Part shown: positions 28,101 to 35,559 of the stretch, in pieces
Layout of the letters: each line of letters starts with the position of its first letter
How positions within the stretch are numbered: position 1 is the first letter of the stretch
Notes under the pieces: model-generated
Databases searched by the model: none
Told to the model about the DNA's origin: nothing
Seen by the model: the letters and a program-made list of their open reading frames with translations, nothing else
Position numbers and translations under genes: made by a program
Source: Pseudomonas sp. MYb60
GTDB taxonomy: Bacteria; Pseudomonadota; Gammaproteobacteria; Pseudomonadales; Pseudomonadaceae
DNA length: 39,597 nt
Direction of reading: 5' to 3'
NCBI RefSeq assembly: GCF_002979555.1
Contig: NZ_PCOZ01000028.1
Coordinates: forward strand, 1-39,597

Positions 28101-29896
28101 CCGCCCAGTTCGAAAAGCTGACATTTACCGAAGAACGCACGCTGCAGCAGATCGGTCGGCGCATAAACGACCCCGGAATTGGGCGACAGATCGACGGCGA
28201 GTTAGCCAAGGCGCAGGCCAGCTATTGGTGCGCCATCACCCTGCTGGACGCCCTGGAAAGCCGCAGGCGCATGATGCTGGTCAAGCATTACAGCGCGTTA
28301 AACAACCGATTTTCCGCCGGGGCGGTCAAGGCGCGGCGTGCCCAGGCCGTGCTGTATGAGGCCAGGCGCCGCTTGCTGTTAAAGACCGACGACCTGCAAA
28401 TGTGGCATTTTGACGCCCAGGGCATGCAGGAAACGGTACTGGACCCAACGACCTGGCAGCGTTTGGCCCCGACCTTGAGTGGATATTCGACACTCCAGGC
28501 CAGCGCTGTCGAAGCCTGCCTGGATGCCGAGCGGCGTTTCGAACAAATGAAGCAATATGGCCGGGCGGCCGATGTGGCGGTGGCACACTTGGATGTATTC
28601 GCCTGGACGGGGCGCCGCATGTCACTGAAATGGCAGGAACTGCAACTGCGCACCTTGGCGCTGTCGTGTTTCTGCGCCGGGGCCACGGTTTTCAGGGATG
28701 GGGCCTTTGACCTGATTCAAGAGGTCACCTCCCTCTGCAGCCTGAAGTTGATGAGCCTGCGTGAGCTGTTCTGCGTGGACCGATTCAGTGGCGATCAGCA
28801 GTTGAGAATGTTGAACGACGCGCTGGACACGCTGGTACTGGCGCACTCGCGCCTGTCGTATGAGTTGGGAAGCCTGCCGTCCTATATCAATGCCCAGGCG
28901 CTGGGCCGTTACCGGACCTACGTGCGCACCCTGTTCGCTCAAGTGGAAAGCCAATTGCTCGATGCCTATCGTGAGTACGAGCACGCTGGCCGCCCAACTG
29001 ACGCGACCGCGTTCAACAGCGGCTCCCTGCGCCTGATAGAAGAGACCTTGCTCGGCAGGATCATTGGCAATCATCGTCAGGTTGAGGTCGATGCCTACGA
29101 ACGTGTCGATGTGATGGAGCCATTCGATTATCGGCGCCTGTGGTCCTTCAAAAATGTCGAGAGCGGGGCGCAGCCGGTATGGAACGAACTCAAGGATCCC
29201 TCGCCACCGTTGCCTACGGCCCTTGCCGTCCACGAGCGGCTGGCCACCATTGGAGGGGAGGCCAGCCGGCTGTGGCGTCAGGCGGGCGAACAATACCGTC
29301 GCATTTCAAGCCTGGAGACGATTCGCCGGATGTCGCCGCTAAGGGTGCGCAGTGAATGGTTGGTCTACGCCAACAGGATGATCACGCAGCGCGATTTATT
29401 GATCGATGCGCTTCGCGACCCTCCGGCGTCGGCCAAGCATTCGGCGTTGCTGGATTTTTTCAGGAGCACCCCGGGCGCTTTATACGACGAGATCCTGGGG
29501 TTTCTCAATCAAGGATCGGTTGCACGCAATCGCATGGCGATCCAGGGCGCGCCGACGTCCGACGCGCTTTGGCTTCTATATAACGCCTGGATGATTGAGG
29601 TGGTTGAAGTGCCAGCGGCACGGCTGCTGGTGCGCGAGTTCGAGGTTCGCGAGCGTTCCAGCGGCCGCCCGCTATGGTTTGCGCGTATGCACTACAACGC
29701 CCCACATGCAAGGGATACAGGTATTCACTTCACACGTGGCACGCTCAAGCGTTACACCGAGCGGGATATCAGTTATGCGAAGTTGAAGCAGCGGGCCTCG
29801 AACAATGAACTTCTGATCAACGTCCTGCGCTCGAACATTGATCATGAAGTTGCCAAAACGGTGTTCTTTGGCGAGGCGGTAGGCCCGCTATCGTGA
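25178..29896 (+). CDS. Large dermonecrotic-toxin-like protein (DUF6543-type)
   Basis: 1572 residues. I recognise the style of the Pseudomonas 'dermonecrotic toxin domain' proteins but not a specific function. The N-terminal half (about 1-690) is a mostly helical, soluble region with no signal peptide. A hydrophobic block follows at about 705-765 (LGLALILPLLGGPYGKAAGWLLLAW and VVDLLLAVALVLLSR), consistent with membrane insertion. A RGLYGAGHHLYANIGGDWFKVQ element at about 880-902 matches the short beta units these proteins carry after the membrane segments. The last 600 residues are helical with charged coiled-coil stretches. No catalytic motif could be identified. It begins just after a terminator, so it needs its own promoter; no obvious immunity gene is adjacent except possibly the small convergent gene. 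Confidence 0.75.
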   Translation: MAAAPVVTLSTPFLTLAQSLRRQFSSRPSLQDVAVNVLQHSLGERYRWLNIDSQQPLLMEPVYAYDGQGFTLKGHEGLTLVDALIERCATEVFVDYSQGQFVVRSPAQGENEKLSVDNRDLEQAINEHGALLIERYKEALISYWMDHAEDGKVRYLWLAQSLKHLLLEASASAAITHEQLDMVAEVIGRTVRPANATVRAYIVDHWGESGAMNQQMLRGLVIVKQRQDTLIVLLFTLSRGIQAFDSLDELGGWLVNLLSDIAPGHHMQWRLYEPAGDVFQSLSLTYLATQLSDIQALMPKVQALGNQQRVLERALRVVTSDFDTAPSDSEQMARLRNALPGWLLQADPEDQRVMSDYVIELAQHVQAVDWKPFDHGIVSPGQFACQALAAQLAKDFPDKPRLDPDRINLQLTVNDPDPASRSTQFWHLPPRYTQSAWTLTRFAWLGAGDIDPTLLSLGAVEPEEVAVWLQAEEALKVIQKVDVRAGYSRLVEQKLRDDHAEVRWRKARFIEQVRLQLPMLALEYHLKYPAAFSRQAYANVCAVLQPSREGETRTVVLRPLALKATADSAPDKVVNMFVIGPRDVSAGSHVLYRPMSAVKFIEFERWEGLLATLMQPGPLQYQVLAWLPDLARSRYLKSPLSVPGVEVFAVVDFNTSVWSAPNASLAQDEVEGDYLEALFLETVQAMSGREATPPPSALDVFWGWIKDHFGLGLALILPLLGGPYGKAAGWLLLAWSAWQDIKILATDDAPGKLASVVDLLLAVALVLLSRARVSTTFGVTAAADTLVDMAQGLDLEESFELRWHEAPESLLEGAQTSRETTAQVQLPTVHSASSLVRSDPCLERSWSGLYTRLSVIRQAELALYKVQAVPTARRIDSGAHRGLYGAGHHLYANIGGDWFKVQDHGGVVHAINDAIALREGPEVQLRGQGEWVFVAEPVQLEDFQDALARQQQHLAQLNTDQARREQLNNEYATVSAQFEKLTFTEERTLQQIGRRINDPGIGRQIDGELAKAQASYWCAITLLDALESRRRMMLVKHYSALNNRFSAGAVKARRAQAVLYEARRRLLLKTDDLQMWHFDAQGMQETVLDPTTWQRLAPTLSGYSTLQASAVEACLDAERRFEQMKQYGRAADVAVAHLDVFAWTGRRMSLKWQELQLRTLALSCFCAGATVFRDGAFDLIQEVTSLCSLKLMSLRELFCVDRFSGDQQLRMLNDALDTLVLAHSRLSYELGSLPSYINAQALGRYRTYVRTLFAQVESQLLDAYREYEHAGRPTDATAFNSGSLRLIEETLLGRIIGNHRQVEVDAYERVDVMEPFDYRRLWSFKNVESGAQPVWNELKDPSPPLPTALAVHERLATIGGEASRLWRQAGEQYRRISSLETIRRMSPLRVRSEWLVYANRMITQRDLLIDALRDPPASAKHSALLDFFRSTPGALYDEILGFLNQGSVARNRMAIQGAPTSDALWLLYNAWMIEVVEVPAARLLVREFEVRERSSGRPLWFARMHYNAPHARDTGIHFTRGTLKRYTERDISYAKLKQRASNNELLINVLRSNIDHEVAKTVFFGEAVGPLS

Positions 29897-29897
29897 C

Positions 29898-30158
29898 TTA
29901 CTTAGGCATTGCCCAGGATTGCAATTGATAGCCGCCTTGACCCAGTTCGGCACGGGCCTGCAACAGCAGGTCTTCCAGTTGTGCAGGATCGGTGTAGGCG
30001 CTGGACGACAATTGTTTGCTGCCGATGCGGGTGTTGGTGCGGTCGATGACGCTCAGGCTGAGGGCGCCGTTGCCATCGTGCCAGGCCACGCACTGAAAGG
30101 GCTGGAAAGCACGGTCTGCGATCAAAAGAGCTTCGTTGATGCGGAGCGGGGCGTTCAT
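29898..30158 (-). CDS. Small hypothetical protein, 86 residues
   Basis: The product starts MNAPLRINEALLIADRAFQPFQCVAWHDGNGALSLSVIDRTNTRIG. The ATG at 30158 follows GAGAGAACCCGAC, better placed than an upstream in-frame ATG at 30182. It looks like a small alpha/beta protein without signal or membrane segments. I know the pattern as a conserved Pseudomonas hypothetical but no function. It converges on the large toxin-like gene with a single base between the stops. Whether it is related to that gene, for example as an immunity protein, cannot be told from sequence. Confidence 0.8.
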   Translation of the reverse strand: MNAPLRINEALLIADRAFQPFQCVAWHDGNGALSLSVIDRTNTRIGSKQLSSSAYTDPAQLEDLLLQARAELGQGGYQLQSWAMPK

Positions 30159-30502
30159 GTCGGGTTCTCTCTCATTGCCCATTCAAGTGAGTGCCGGCGG
30201 TTGGGCTGACCGTGCGGCGGGTTACTTGTACTGATGCACGATGGCAGGGTACGGGTCACATGTTAGAGCAACATTTTTTAACTTTCCCTGATGAGCGTCA
30301 TGTAAGCGATTGTTTTGAAAGCGCAATGAACGTTCGCCGCTAGTGCAACTTTCGCTACGCGCGTGGTGCAAAGATGGCTTTTTGCCCCGACTTATAGCGA
30401 AACGGTACAAGGGCCGTTTCTAGACCTTGCTAGTGTTAGCGCCAGGCGCCACAAACCATTGTTTCTAAATAACTTTACCTTTTCTGGCGCCAAGGAAATG
30501 CC
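30159..30502. other. Intergenic region upstream of the sigma-54 activator gene
   Basis: 344 nt without a gene. The region is divergent between the 86-residue gene and the activator gene, so it should hold both promoters. The only clear structure is GAAACGG (30399-30405) with CCGTTTC (30414-30420), an inverted repeat about 83 nt before the activator start that could be an operator. GGCGCC occurs twice close to the gene (about 30448 and 30486). I could not identify a convincing -35/-10 pair, and no -24/-12 element was seen here. Confidence 0.4.
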
Positions 30503-31828
30503 ATGGTCGTGACACCTGTCCAGCGCCGCTTGCTCGTGGTCGATCCGTGCGATGACTGTCATGAACTTTTACCCGGCCTGCGCACCGCCGGTTGGGAGGT
30601 GGACAACTGCGCCCTGGCAGCGGTGGGCGACCGTTCCTGTGACGTCGGCCTGCTGCGGCTCCAGCCTTATCACCTGGAACGCCCCGAAGCGGTGAAAGAG
30701 CTGATCGGCCGCAGCGGCACCGAGTGGATCGCGGTGCTCAGCCCGGATGTACTGCGTTTGCAGAACGTGGGTGACTTTGTCTGCGAATGGTTTTTCGACT
30801 TCCATACCTTGCCGTTCGATGTCGCCAGGGTGCAGGTCACCCTCGGTCGAGCCTTCGGCATGGCGCGCCTGCGGGGCAAGGGCAATATCCCGGTGGATGA
30901 GCCCGAGCACGAATTGCTGGGGGACAGCCGCCCTATCCGCGAATTGCGCAAATTGTTGTCGAAGCTGGCGCCGACCGAGTCACCGGTGTTGATCCGCGGC
31001 GACAGCGGCACCGGCAAGGAACTGGTGGCGAGGACCCTGCATCGCCAATCCCAACGCCATGCCAAGCCCTTTGTCGCAATCAATTGCGGGGCGATCCCGG
31101 AGCATTTGATCCAGTCCGAGCTGTTCGGCCACGAGAAAGGCGCGTTTACCGGCGCGCATCAGCGCAAGGTCGGGCGCATCGAAGCGGCCAATGGCGGCAC
31201 CCTGTTTCTGGATGAAATCGGCGATTTGCCGATGGAGTTGCAGGCCAACCTGCTGCGCTTTCTCCAGGAAAAACAGGTCGAGCGCGTCGGTGGCAGCCAG
31301 CCCATCCCGGTGGATGTGCGGGTGTTGGCCGCCACCCATGTCGACCTCGAGGCGGCGGTGGAGAAGGGCACGTTCCGCGAAGACCTTTACTATCGCCTCA
31401 ATGTGCTGCAAGTGGTCACCGCGCCACTGCGCGAACGGCATGGCGATGTGGCGATGCTGGCCAACCATTTTTCACGCTTCTACAGTCAGGAAATCGGTCG
31501 ACGCCCCCGAAATTTCAGTGAAAGTGCATTGGTAGCGATGGGGCAACACCCGTGGCCGGGCAATGTGCGCGAACTGGCCAACCGTGTGCGCCGTGGCCTG
31601 GTGCTGGCCGAGGGGCGCCAGATCGAAGCCGTTGATCTGGGATTGCAGGGCGAACAGGCAATTTCGGCGCCCATGGCTACACTGGAAGACTACAAGCACC
31701 GCGCCGAACGCCAGGCGCTGTGCGATGTGCTCAACCGGCACAGCGACAACCTGAGTGTCGCCGCCCGTGTGCTGGGGGTTTCCCGGCCAACGTTCTACCG
31801 GTTGCTGCACAAACACCAGATCCGCTAG
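30503..31828 (+). CDS. VpsR-like sigma-54 enhancer-binding activator
   Basis: 441 residues. The N-terminal domain (about 1-125) has a receiver-like outline (LLVVDPCDDC at the start), but the phospho-acceptor position after the third strand is Arg (DVGLLRLQP), so it is probably not phosphorylated; it resembles the VpsR N-terminal domain. The AAA+ domain follows with Walker A GDSGTGKE at about 167-174, the sigma-54 contact loop GAFTGA at about 213-218 and Walker B GGTLFLDEIGDLP at about 231-243. The Fis-type HTH at the C-terminus is NLSVAARVLGVSRPTFYRLLHKHQIR. It should activate RpoN promoters; the fapA promoter nearby is the likely target. VpsR in Vibrio responds to c-di-GMP; that is only an analogy here. 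Start ATG follows AAGGAAATGCC. Confidence 0.9.
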   Translation: MVVTPVQRRLLVVDPCDDCHELLPGLRTAGWEVDNCALAAVGDRSCDVGLLRLQPYHLERPEAVKELIGRSGTEWIAVLSPDVLRLQNVGDFVCEWFFDFHTLPFDVARVQVTLGRAFGMARLRGKGNIPVDEPEHELLGDSRPIRELRKLLSKLAPTESPVLIRGDSGTGKELVARTLHRQSQRHAKPFVAINCGAIPEHLIQSELFGHEKGAFTGAHQRKVGRIEAANGGTLFLDEIGDLPMELQANLLRFLQEKQVERVGGSQPIPVDVRVLAATHVDLEAAVEKGTFREDLYYRLNVLQVVTAPLRERHGDVAMLANHFSRFYSQEIGRRPRNFSESALVAMGQHPWPGNVRELANRVRRGLVLAEGRQIEAVDLGLQGEQAISAPMATLEDYKHRAERQALCDVLNRHSDNLSVAARVLGVSRPTFYRLLHKHQIR

Positions 31829-31841
31829 GGCGGGTAAACCG

Positions 31842-31879
31842 AAAAGCCCCGCAACGACCCTTATCGTTGCGGGGCTTTT
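31842..31879. terminator. Bidirectional terminator between the activator gene and fapF
   Basis: AAAAGCCCCGCAACGA (31842-31857) pairs perfectly with TCGTTGCGGGGCTTTT (31864-31879) around a 6-nt loop. The 16-bp stem is flanked by A- and T-tracts, so it terminates on both strands. It serves the convergent activator gene (stop at 31828) and the fap operon (fapF stop at 31901). Confidence 0.92.
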
Positions 31880-31900
31880 CCTTTTGGCGATGGGTCGCCT

Positions 31901-33208
31901 TTAGAAGTAATAAGGGAATTTCAGGCTGAACGTAAAGTCCGGCGCGTCATCCGTCATGCCGATCGCCAGGTTCGGCACAATGGTCAGGTTATCCGACGCC
32001 GCGATCGTCATGCCCACGTTGAAGTAGCCGGCATTCGCATCGCTGGACACCACCGATTGCCAGTCACCGCCGTCAGGCTTGAGCTTGCTTTTGCGCTGGA
32101 CCAGGTCGGAGACCGAGAACGACATGCTCATCTTCTCGTTGAGGGCGAACGCTACGCCGACGCCGAACTGAAAGCTGTCACCCAGGCGCACCTTGCCGCC
32201 GACTTTCTGGTTGACGTTGGAACTGATGTCGTCGAACGAGTCTTCAAAGTTATGGGTATAGGACAGCGAGCCGAACAGTACTGCCGGGTCGAAGGTCTTG
32301 ACCAGGGAGATGCCCGGCGTGACCGACCAGACCCCGTTGCCCGTAGGCAGGCTTTCCGGCACCAACAGGTTGTCGTTGTTGGCCACCTCGATCAGCTTGA
32401 TGCCGTAAGGTTCCTTGCCCGTGGGCGCCTTGACCCGCACCGAGACCACCGCATCCGGCAGGCTGTCGGTTTCGTCGAGGAACTTGTAAGCCACGCCGAA
32501 GTTGACGTCGCCGAGGGTCGGGTCGCGTTTTACCGTGGCTTCGGAAGTCATGGTGCCGCTGTTGTTGGCGCCGCCCGACTGGTAAGTGGTCTCGCGGTAC
32601 ACCACCGGCACGTTCACGTCGAACTGCCAGCGATTGTCGACGTTGTAGCGACCGGTAAGGTCCAGGGTCCAGTTGTCGGCCTTGATTCGGTCCAGGTTGA
32701 TGTTACCCAGGAAGATCGAGTCCAGCGCCAGGAAACCGTTGAGGGTCAACTGCCGCGCATCGTAACGGGCGTAACTGATGCCGGTTTCGAAGCTGAACTT
32801 GCCATCGCCGAAGAACCCGCTGGCCTCGTTGTACAGGTTGCTCACACTTTGCGCCGGGGCTGAGTCGTCCTTGAGGCTTTGCCCGTAGGAACTGCCACCG
32901 CCGGCACCGCCAGACGCCGCGGCGGCGCCAACACCGGCTGAACCGGCCACCGTGGTACTGCCTTTGTTGAAGTCTGCGGGGGATTTGGCCAAGCGTTTAG
33001 GGGGCGGCGCCGCGGGTTGGTCTTCGACCTGGCGGACCCGTTGCTCCAGCACGGCCAGGGCTTTTTGCTGCACTTCATAGCGCTGCTTGAGCTCCAGCAA
33101 TTCCTGTTTCAGCGTTTCGATATCGCTGTCCGGCGCGGCATACAGCATGGAGGCCGGCAGCAGCGTACTCAAACAAACCACGGCACGTAACGATAACGAT
33201 CGATGCAT
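31901..33208 (-). CDS. fapF: Fap amyloid outer-membrane exporter FapF
   Basis: 435 residues. A signal peptide (about 1-25) is followed by a coiled-coil segment (about 28-65: DIETLKQELLELKQRYEVQQKALAVLEQRVRQVEDQ), a Pro- and then Gly/Ser-rich linker (about 66-115), and a beta-barrel of about 300 residues ending FTFSLKFPYYF with a C-terminal Phe typical of outer-membrane proteins. FapF trimers form the pore through which Fap subunits reach the surface, with the coiled coil gating the channel. Last gene of fapABCDEF, 49 nt after fapE and followed by a strong terminator. Confidence 0.93.
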   Translation of the reverse strand: MHRSLSLRAVVCLSTLLPASMLYAAPDSDIETLKQELLELKQRYEVQQKALAVLEQRVRQVEDQPAAPPPKRLAKSPADFNKGSTTVAGSAGVGAAAASGGAGGGSSYGQSLKDDSAPAQSVSNLYNEASGFFGDGKFSFETGISYARYDARQLTLNGFLALDSIFLGNINLDRIKADNWTLDLTGRYNVDNRWQFDVNVPVVYRETTYQSGGANNSGTMTSEATVKRDPTLGDVNFGVAYKFLDETDSLPDAVVSVRVKAPTGKEPYGIKLIEVANNDNLLVPESLPTGNGVWSVTPGISLVKTFDPAVLFGSLSYTHNFEDSFDDISSNVNQKVGGKVRLGDSFQFGVGVAFALNEKMSMSFSVSDLVQRKSKLKPDGGDWQSVVSSDANAGYFNVGMTIAASDNLTIVPNLAIGMTDDAPDFTFSLKFPYYF

Positions 33209-33257
33209 GAAGTCAGCCGTCCCTTTTTATTGCGAAAGTGTCGTGGCTCAGCGTAGT

Positions 33258-34004
33258 TCAATAACCGACGTTGCGTAGTCCCTTGAGTTGATCGAGATTG
33301 AGGTTCTGAGTGATGTTGTTCAAACCGTTGTTACCCAGCACCACGTTGAGTTGGGTGAGGTTGCTGACCAGGTTGCTGTTGCCTTGAATGACGGTGCCTT
33401 GGAGCACATTGCCGCCACCGATGTTCTGCACCACATTGCCCTGGTTGTTATTGGCCTGGATCGCCATTTGCAGCCCACCGTTCTTGGCGGAAATGCTCAC
33501 CTGGCCTGCGCCGCTTTCACCGGTGATGGTGTCGCCGGCCACCAGTGCCTTGCCCGACTGTACGTAATTGGCCGGTGCAAGGCCGTTTTTGGTCACGTTG
33601 ATGTCCACGCCGTTGGTGGCCGTGTTGCCGTCGCCGGCCGCGCGAACGCTCTGAGTCACACCCTGGCCGCTGCCCAGGCCTGCGCCACCGACGACCGTGC
33701 CGGTGCCGGTGGTCGGCGTCGTGCCGTTGCCCGTTGTGCTGGTGGTGGTGACATAGAATTGCGGCGTGATGGTGCTGGAGTCCATCTGCATGCTGGCCTT
33801 GCCGGTAATGCTGTCGCCGGCGGCGTTGGTCCAGGTGCTGCTCATGACCAGGCCAAAGCTGATGATGCGCCCGGGCATCACATAGCGCCCGCGCAATTCA
33901 GCCATTTCCGCGTCCTTGAGCTCGATAGGCTTGAAGGCCGATGACGCATAAGCGGGCATTGAGGCTGCCAGGCACATGACCGTCAGCCAACGGTAAGTGT
34001 TCAT
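33258..34004 (-). CDS. fapE: Fap extracellular minor component FapE
   Basis: 248 residues with a signal peptide (about 1-20, ending MPAYA). The mature start is SSAFKPIELKDAEMAELRGRYVMPGRIISFGLVMSSTW, recognisable from FapE. A Thr/Gly-rich stretch follows (about 88-115), and the C-terminus is Asn/Gln-rich with beta-repeat wording (QNIGGGNVLQGTVIQGNSNLVSNLTQLNVVLGNNGLNN). FapE is a minor fibre-associated protein in the Fap system. It lies between fapD and fapF with gaps of about 40-50 nt. Confidence 0.9.
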   Translation of the reverse strand: MNTYRWLTVMCLAASMPAYASSAFKPIELKDAEMAELRGRYVMPGRIISFGLVMSSTWTNAAGDSITGKASMQMDSSTITPQFYVTTTSTTGNGTTPTTGTGTVVGGAGLGSGQGVTQSVRAAGDGNTATNGVDINVTKNGLAPANYVQSGKALVAGDTITGESGAGQVSISAKNGGLQMAIQANNNQGNVVQNIGGGNVLQGTVIQGNSNLVSNLTQLNVVLGNNGLNNITQNLNLDQLKGLRNVGY

Positions 34005-34045
34005 CGTCTGCTCCTGGAGCGTCCTGCTCCTTATGGCGCTTCTCG

Positions 34046-34723
34046 CTAGAAGAAGTCGCTTTGAATGAAACCAAAGTCCATCAGCTCGCTGTCGCGCACT
34101 GGCGTGAACGTGTTCAATTGGTTCGAGGCGGTCAACGGCGTGGGTGGGGAGAGCAGGGCATTGGTCTTGTCATAGCCTTCACCCAATACGGCAAAGACGA
34201 TGCCGTTCCAGCCCTTGACGAAGTCAGCCTGGGCGTAGCGCTTATGGCCGAGGACGGGGTCGCCGATATAGACCCAGTCCTTGTCGGAGCGCTGCAACAC
34301 CACGAAATGCTTGTAGCCACGGATTTCCTGGAGGACTACCACCGGGACTTTCACCGTCATCAGCACTTCGGGGGTAATTCGGTAACCCCGGGCACGCATG
34401 CCGATACTTTCCAGGTAGCGTTTCATGTCCAGCATCGAAAAGCCCTGGGTGCGCACCAGATCCTGGTCGGCGTTGATCAACATGCCCTTGATGACATGGT
34501 CTTCGTCCACATCCATCCAATAGGCTTGCCGCAGGATGGTCGCCAGCGCGGCGGCGCCACAGCTGAAATCGGTTTTCTGTTCCACCAGGTTGGAGAACTT
34601 GCGTTCGCGGATGCTTTCGACCTTCTTGTAGATCAACCCACCGCCGGGCATGACCACGGCCATTTGCCCTGCCCAGGTCGGGCCGGTGAGTGCAAGCAGA
34701 AGGAGGGCGGCAACGAGGCGCAT
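34046..34723 (-). CDS. fapD: C39-type cysteine protease FapD
   Basis: 225 residues with a signal peptide (about 1-18). The peptidase C39 fold is shown by the catalytic Cys in QKTDFSCGAAALATILRQ (about residue 55), His in GYKHFVVLQ (about 142) and Asp in YIGDPVLGHKRY (about 157). FapD is a periplasmic protease required for Fap secretion, probably processing a Fap component. It is separated from fapC by a stem-loop (34757-34778) that may reduce its expression relative to the fibre subunits. Confidence 0.93.
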   Translation of the reverse strand: MRLVAALLLLALTGPTWAGQMAVVMPGGGLIYKKVESIRERKFSNLVEQKTDFSCGAAALATILRQAYWMDVDEDHVIKGMLINADQDLVRTQGFSMLDMKRYLESIGMRARGYRITPEVLMTVKVPVVVLQEIRGYKHFVVLQRSDKDWVYIGDPVLGHKRYAQADFVKGWNGIVFAVLGEGYDKTNALLSPPTPLTASNQLNTFTPVRDSELMDFGFIQSDFF

Positions 34724-34756
34724 GATCGTATGACCTGTTGGACACTGGAATGAGAA

Positions 34757-34778
34757 AGGGCCTTGTTGCCAAGGCCCT
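34757..34778 (-). terminator. Stem-loop between fapC and fapD, possible attenuator
   Basis: On the minus strand AGGGCCTTG and CAAGGCCCT form a 9-bp perfect stem with a GCAA (GNRA) tetraloop, followed by TTCTCATT. It begins 8 nt past the fapC stop. The U-tract is imperfect, so partial termination or a 3'-protective role for upstream mRNA is more likely than full termination. That would keep fapC transcripts in excess of fapDEF. Confidence 0.6.
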
Positions 34779-34785
34779 GTCAGGA

Positions 34786-35481
34786 TCAGAAGCGAGTGAT
34801 TGCTACGTTGTTCTGACCTTGGTTGCCGCTACCCGCTGCAACGTTGGAACCCACGATGCCCGTGGCGCTGTTGAACGAGTTGTTGACGCTGGCGTTGTTG
34901 GTCACTGGAGTGGACTTCCAGCCTTTGCCAGTGCTGCTGAGGTTGAGCGTCAGGTTGCTGGTGACTTCCTGCGAAGCGTTGATGGTGGAAGCACCACCTT
35001 TACCGTCGCCAGCGTTGATGGCAACGCTGTTGCTGCCTTGGTTGGAGGTGCCGGCGGCCACGTTGGACTGACCGATACCCGAGCCGTTGTTGAAGCTGTC
35101 ATTGACCGACGCGTTGTTCTCGGTGGCTTTGTTGAGCACAACGTTGCCGTAGTTGACTTGAGCCGAGTTGACGGTGGCGAACACGAAGTCTGCGTCACCG
35201 GCGGTGATGGCGACGTCGTTTTTGCCTTGGTTGTTGTCACCGGCCTGGCTGTTGCTGCCGGCAATGCCAGAGTAGTCGCGGAACGACCCGTTGACCGATG
35301 CGTTGTTTTCGGTCTTGTCGTTGATCACGGCGTTGCCGTGGTTGCTTTGACCGTCATTCACGGTGGCGGCAGACGAAGTAGGTTGTGGTTTGTAAGGTTT
35401 GTAGCCATCCGCTTGAGCCGCAACAGCCATGAGAGCAGCGAGAGCGAAAGCCAGTGGTTTAAGAGCCATTGTAGTTTTCAT
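34786..35481 (-). CDS. fapC: Fap major amyloid subunit FapC
   Basis: 231 residues with a signal peptide (about 1-24, ending AAQA). Three imperfect repeats of about 36 residues occur at about 57-93, 120-156 and 193-230, each with NNASVN-x-SF near the start and a (S)N-x-x-AG-x-x-NQG-x-N-x-VAI core; the last repeat ends the protein at Arg-Phe. Linkers are about 26 and 37 residues, so this is a compact FapC compared with the longer P. aeruginosa form. It is Asn/Gly/Ser-rich, has no Cys, and forms the main cross-beta fibre of the Fap biofilm amyloid. The start follows GGAGAAACACC. Stem-loops occur on both sides of the cistron. Confidence 0.93.
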   Translation of the reverse strand: MKTTMALKPLAFALAALMAVAAQADGYKPYKPQPTSSAATVNDGQSNHGNAVINDKTENNASVNGSFRDYSGIAGSNSQAGDNNQGKNDVAITAGDADFVFATVNSAQVNYGNVVLNKATENNASVNDSFNNGSGIGQSNVAAGTSNQGSNSVAINAGDGKGGASTINASQEVTSNLTLNLSSTGKGWKSTPVTNNASVNNSFNSATGIVGSNVAAGSGNQGQNNVAITRF

Positions 35482-35536
35482 GGTGTTTCTCCGTGCTTCT
35501 ATTAGTTGGTTAAGTGTTGGAACGGTCTAGCTTTTG

Positions 35537-35559
35537 GGCTCAACTCCATCAGTTGAGCC
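35537..35559 (-). promoter_or_regulatory. Stem-loop overlapping the fapB stop codon
   Basis: GGCTCAACT (35537-35545) and AGTTGAGCC (35551-35559) form a perfect 9-bp stem with a 5-nt loop. It spans the fapB TGA (35549-35551) and precedes the fapC ribosome-binding site by about 40 nt. On the minus strand it is followed by CAAAAGC, not a U-tract, so it is not a terminator. A role in mRNA processing or stabilisation of the fapC segment is inferred. Confidence 0.5.

Noticed and set aside
30222..30410. 62-codon minus-strand ORF upstream of the sigma-54 activator
   Set aside because: No ribosome-binding site and no protein-like pattern; it lies in a promoter region.
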